In this document: positions 61,265 through 64,000 of the stretch, piece after piece | Position numbering within the stretch: position 1 is the first letter of the stretch | Layout: each line of letters starts with the position of its first letter | Origin: Sandaracinus amylolyticus | GTDB taxonomy: Bacteria; Myxococcota_A; Polyangia; Polyangiales; Sandaracinaceae | DNA: 64,000 bases | Direction of reading: 5' to 3' | Assembly: GCF_000737325.1 (NCBI RefSeq) | Contig: NZ_CP011125.1 | Span: 3,224,001 to 3,288,000 of the forward strand | Notes under the pieces: model-generated | Seen by the model: the letters and a program-made list of their open reading frames with translations, nothing else | Databases searched by the model: none | What the model was told of the DNA's origin: nothing | Made by a program: the position numbers and the translations under genes

Positions 61265-62155
61265 ATGAGGATCGTCTCGCCGGTGGTGGTGGTCCACGGA
61301 GGCGCGGGCGACGTGCCCGAGGCGTCGCGCGCCGCGCACGCGGAGGGATGTCGCGTGGCCGCTGCCGAAGGGCTGCGCGTGCTGCTCGAGACCGGCTCCG
61401 CGCTCGAGGCCGCGGTGCGCGCGGTCGAGGTGCTCGAGGACGACTCGAAGTACAACGCGGGCACCGGCGCGTGCCTCACGGAGGCGGGCACGATCGAGCT
61501 CGACGCGTCGGTGATGGAGGGCACGACGATGCGCGGCGGCGCGGTGTGCGCGCTGCCTCCGTTCCGCAACCCGATCCGCATCGCGCGCGCAGTGCTCGAG
61601 GAAGGACGGCACGTGCTCTACGCGAGCGAGGGCGCGTCGCGCTTCGCGATCGCGCACGGGTTCGCGCCCGCGGATCCCGAGACGATGATCACCGCGAAGG
61701 CGCGACAACGGCTCGACGCGGTGCTCGCGGGGCGCGCCGAGCGCGGCTGGGCAGGCGGCACCGTGGGCGCGGTCGCGTGCGATCGCGAGGGCCGCGTCGC
61801 CGCCGCGACGAGCACCGGAGGCATGGTGGGCAAGCGCGTGGGGCGCGTGGGCGACAGCCCGATCCTCGGCGCGGGCACGTTCGCCGACGACGAGTCGGGC
61901 GCGGCGTCGGCGACCGGGCAGGGCGAGGCGATCCATCGCTTCGGGCTCACGCGCTACGCGTGCGATCTGCTGCGCGCCGGGCTCACCGCGCAGCAAGCGG
62001 CGGACGTGTCGATCGAGCGCTTCGGCGCGCGCGTGTCGGGCAGCGGCGGGCTGATCGTCGTCGATGGGCGCGGCGAGATCGGGATCGCGCGCAACACCGC
62101 GACGATGAGCTTCGGCGTGGCGCGCGAGGGTGAAGACGCGGGGGCAGGGCACTGA
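61265..62155 (+). CDS. Isoaspartyl peptidase/L-asparaginase (Ntn hydrolase)
   Basis: A 296-residue proenzyme. VVVHGGAGDVPEA at the start, DDSKYNAGTGACLTEAGTIE and the autocleavage site GGTVGAVACDREGRVAAATS with nucleophile Thr166 are diagnostic. Residues TGGMVGKRVGRVGDSPI complete the substrate site. It splits isoaspartyl dipeptides and asparagine, and after self-cleavage forms alpha and beta chains. No signal peptide, so cytoplasmic. Stop is 48 bp before the next gene. Confidence 0.92.
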   Translation: MRIVSPVVVVHGGAGDVPEASRAAHAEGCRVAAAEGLRVLLETGSALEAAVRAVEVLEDDSKYNAGTGACLTEAGTIELDASVMEGTTMRGGAVCALPPFRNPIRIARAVLEEGRHVLYASEGASRFAIAHGFAPADPETMITAKARQRLDAVLAGRAERGWAGGTVGAVACDREGRVAAATSTGGMVGKRVGRVGDSPILGAGTFADDESGAASATGQGEAIHRFGLTRYACDLLRAGLTAQQAADVSIERFGARVSGSGGLIVVDGRGEIGIARNTATMSFGVAREGEDAGAGH

Positions 62156-62202
62156 AGCGCGCGCTCGGCGTATCATCGGGCTCGCTTTTCGGAGGCGCGC
62201 GC

Positions 62203-63243
62203 GTGAACCAGTCGTTCGGTCGTCTCTCGCTCGTGGTGCTCTCGATGATGATCGTCGTCGTTCCAGGATGCGGCGACGACGACGCGGTCGGGGGCGAAGA
62301 CGCCGGCGGCATCGATGCCGCGATCGTGCGCTCCGACTCGGGGCAGGCCCCGTTCGATGCGGGCGCGCCCGAGGCGTGCGACGCGCCGGGGACGGTCGAG
62401 GACGTCGCGTGCGGGATGTGCGGCCGCGCGCAGCGCTTCTGCACCTCGGAGCGCACGTGGGCCTACGGGCCGTGCATGGGCGAGACGGGCGAGTGCGCGC
62501 CCGGCACGACCGACGAGATCGCGTGCGGGATGTGCGGGACGCAGACCGCGCGCTGCACTGCGGAGTGCGTGTGGGAAGCGACGGGCGCGTGCACCGGCGA
62601 GGGCGAGTGCACGCCGGGCAGCGAGACGCGCTCGTCGGACGGATGCGCGCCGGGACAGACGCGTCCCGTCGAGTGCGACGACTCGTGCGCGTACGTCGCG
62701 GCGGGCGAGTGCGCGGACGACGGATGCACGACGCCGGGCGAGATGGAGACCGTCGCGTGCGGGATGTGCGGCGAGCAGGAGCGCTTCTGCACGATCGACG
62801 GTGTGTGGGACTACGACCCGTGCAGCGGCGAGGGCGAGTGCGAGGCGGGCACCACGCGCTCGGTGCCGTGCGGGCGCTGCGGGACGCGCACCGAGCGATG
62901 CGTGACCGCGTGCGCGTGGGACACCGGTGGCGCGTGCACCGGCGAGACCGGTGAGTGCGTCCCTGGCGGCACGCGGCGCGATCGCGCGGACTGCGCAGCG
63001 GGCGAGACGCGCGCGCAGACGTGCAGCGAGACGTGCGGATGGGTCGACTCGGGGCCGTGCGAGACGACCGTGCGCGACGCGGGCGTCGACGGGGGGCGCG
63101 ATGCTGGCCCGCGCGACGCGGGCACGCGCGACGCGGGACGTGTCGACGCCGGATCGTGCGCGCCGCAGCTCTCGGCGTGCACCACGACGGCCGACTGCTG
63201 CGCGCCCGCGGTGTGCCAGGTGCCCTTCCTGGTCTGCCTCTGA
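62203..63243 (+). CDS. Cys-rich lipoprotein with repeated CGMCG modules
   Basis: A 346-residue lipoprotein starting at GTG 62203; lipobox VVPGC (Cys23). At least six modules of the type ACGMCGxxxRFC, ECTPGSETR, CDDSCAYVAAGEC are spaced by 30-50 residues. Such arrays form disulfide-bonded rods or surface proteins. The C-terminus has an Asp/Arg-rich repeat (DAGxRDAG) and a six-Cys tail (CAPQLSACTTTADCCAPAVC) like small knotted domains. Function unknown. Confidence 0.65.
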   Translation: MNQSFGRLSLVVLSMMIVVVPGCGDDDAVGGEDAGGIDAAIVRSDSGQAPFDAGAPEACDAPGTVEDVACGMCGRAQRFCTSERTWAYGPCMGETGECAPGTTDEIACGMCGTQTARCTAECVWEATGACTGEGECTPGSETRSSDGCAPGQTRPVECDDSCAYVAAGECADDGCTTPGEMETVACGMCGEQERFCTIDGVWDYDPCSGEGECEAGTTRSVPCGRCGTRTERCVTACAWDTGGACTGETGECVPGGTRRDRADCAAGETRAQTCSETCGWVDSGPCETTVRDAGVDGGRDAGPRDAGTRDAGRVDAGSCAPQLSACTTTADCCAPAVCQVPFLVCL

Positions 63244-63258
63244 TCGGGTCGCGCGCGC

Positions 63259-64000
63259 TTGGACAACCTGACGCACTCGCTCGCGGGGATCGTCTGCGCG
63301 GAGCTGGTCGTCCAGGCGCGGCGCGCGCGCGGTGACGAGGTCGATTCGCGCTGGTCGCGCGCGGCGTGGCTCGTGAGCGCGGGCGCGCACAACGCGCCCG
63401 ACGTCGACTTCGCGTACTCGTGGATCACCGAGGGCAGGCTCGGGTACCTGCTGCACCACCGCGGGCACACCCACACGCTCGCGCTCGCGCCGCTGATGGC
63501 GCTGCTGCCGCTCGTCCTCGCGTGGATCTGGGCGCGCCGCGCGAAGCTCGCGTGGTCGCGCGCCGATCACGCGTGGCTGATCGTGCTCGCGCTCGTCGGG
63601 GCGGTCGGGCACCTCTGGCTCGACTTCTCGAACAACTACGGCGTGCACCCGTTCTGGCCGATCGAGAACCGGTGGATCGCCGCGGACTCGATCTTCATCG
63701 TCGAGCCGCTCTTCTTCGCGGCGACGATCCCGATGGCGATGCTCGCGACGCGCTCGCGAACGGGGCGCATCGCGTGGGGCGTGGTGCTCGCGATCACGCT
63801 CGCGCTCCCGTGGGCCGCGGCGTCGTACGTCGCGTGGCCGTTCGCGCTCGGCACGACGATCGTGGGCGCGTTGGTGCTCGCGGCGACGGCGCGCGTCGAT
63901 GCGCGGTGGCGCCCGATCGTGGCACTGAGTGCCAGTTTCGGCGTGCTCGTCACGTTCGCGGTCTCGGGCGCGCGCGGCGAGGCGCAGCTGCGCGCGGTGC
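63259..64000 (+). CDS. DUF457/YdjM-type membrane-bound metal-dependent hydrolase (partial)
   Basis: A frame from TTG 63259 to the window end, at least 247 residues, C-terminus missing. The start LDNLTHSLAGI, NAPDVDFAYS and HHRGHTHTLALAPL carry the conserved His and Asp residues that define the metal-dependent membrane hydrolase family (DUF457/LexA-regulated YdjM). Several helices follow (LIVLALVGAVGHLWLDFSN). Function in the cell is uncertain. Follows the Cys-rich lipoprotein by 15 bp. Confidence 0.82.
   Translation, partial: MDNLTHSLAGIVCAELVVQARRARGDEVDSRWSRAAWLVSAGAHNAPDVDFAYSWITEGRLGYLLHHRGHTHTLALAPLMALLPLVLAWIWARRAKLAWSRADHAWLIVLALVGAVGHLWLDFSNNYGVHPFWPIENRWIAADSIFIVEPLFFAATIPMAMLATRSRTGRIAWGVVLAITLALPWAAASYVAWPFALGTTIVGALVLAATARVDARWRPIVALSASFGVLVTFAVSGARGEAQLRAV

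Overview
The window is a chromosomal piece of a very GC-rich bacterium (roughly 70% GC). Outer-membrane proteins, Cys/Asp-rich lipoproteins, MopE-type calcium-motif proteins, paired DUF1592/DUF1552 genes and frequent ATGA/GTGA start-stop overlaps suggest a myxobacterium (Myxococcota), perhaps a Sandaracinus relative. That placement is inference from gene content. I saw no rRNA, tRNA, transposase, phage gene or CRISPR array.

Layout. 1-3353: Mla-type lipid transport genes (mlaD, mlaF), two lipoproteins and a cupin. 3354-9504: a porin, an uptake-type binding protein, a DUF2325 protein, a protein that is 43% methionine, an XRE-cupin regulator with a coupled microprotein, and a TauD/GBBH-type dioxygenase coupled to a degenerate deaminase-fold protein. 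9592-17873: a seven-gene minus-strand operon (porin, lipoprotein, ExbB, ExbD, TonB, TonB-dependent receptor, lipoprotein). 18153-24613: a PstS-like protein, a lipoprotein, a DUF1592/DUF1552 pair and a sigma-54 enhancer-binding regulator. 24849-28642: the sulfate ABC operon (sbp-cysT-cysW-cysA). 28643-35796: an MscS channel, a histidine phosphatase and a sugar-type ABC transporter with a fused binding protein and permease. 35901-38646: a second ExbB-ExbD-TonB set ending in a tandem palindrome array. 38662-50074: a DUF1517-like protein, a second DUF1592/DUF1552 pair, a 1174-residue MopE-like protein, lipoproteins and an outer-membrane protein. 50071-56671: a methyltransferase coupled to phosphatidylserine decarboxylase, another methyltransferase, glnA, glnB and a myxobacterial-type unknown. 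56715-64000: an ECF sigma module, Cys-rich secreted proteins, an isoaspartyl peptidase and a truncated DUF457 membrane protein.

The main result is an apparent sigma-54 regulon in the first half. A GAF-AAA-Fis regulator (23027-24613) lies among five intergenic clusters of a 16-bp palindrome, CCGTG-N6-CACGG (nine perfect copies and one with 9 of 10 bases). Each cluster sits beside good -24/-12 elements, six promoters in all. They face a porin, the dioxygenase, the porin/TonB/receptor operon, the PstS-like gene, the regulator itself and the sulfate ABC operon. I infer that one regulator controls a complete cell-envelope uptake route, probably for sulfate or organosulfur compounds. The sulfur assignment rests on the sulfate ABC genes and the TauD-like enzyme; the regulator-site link is not proven.
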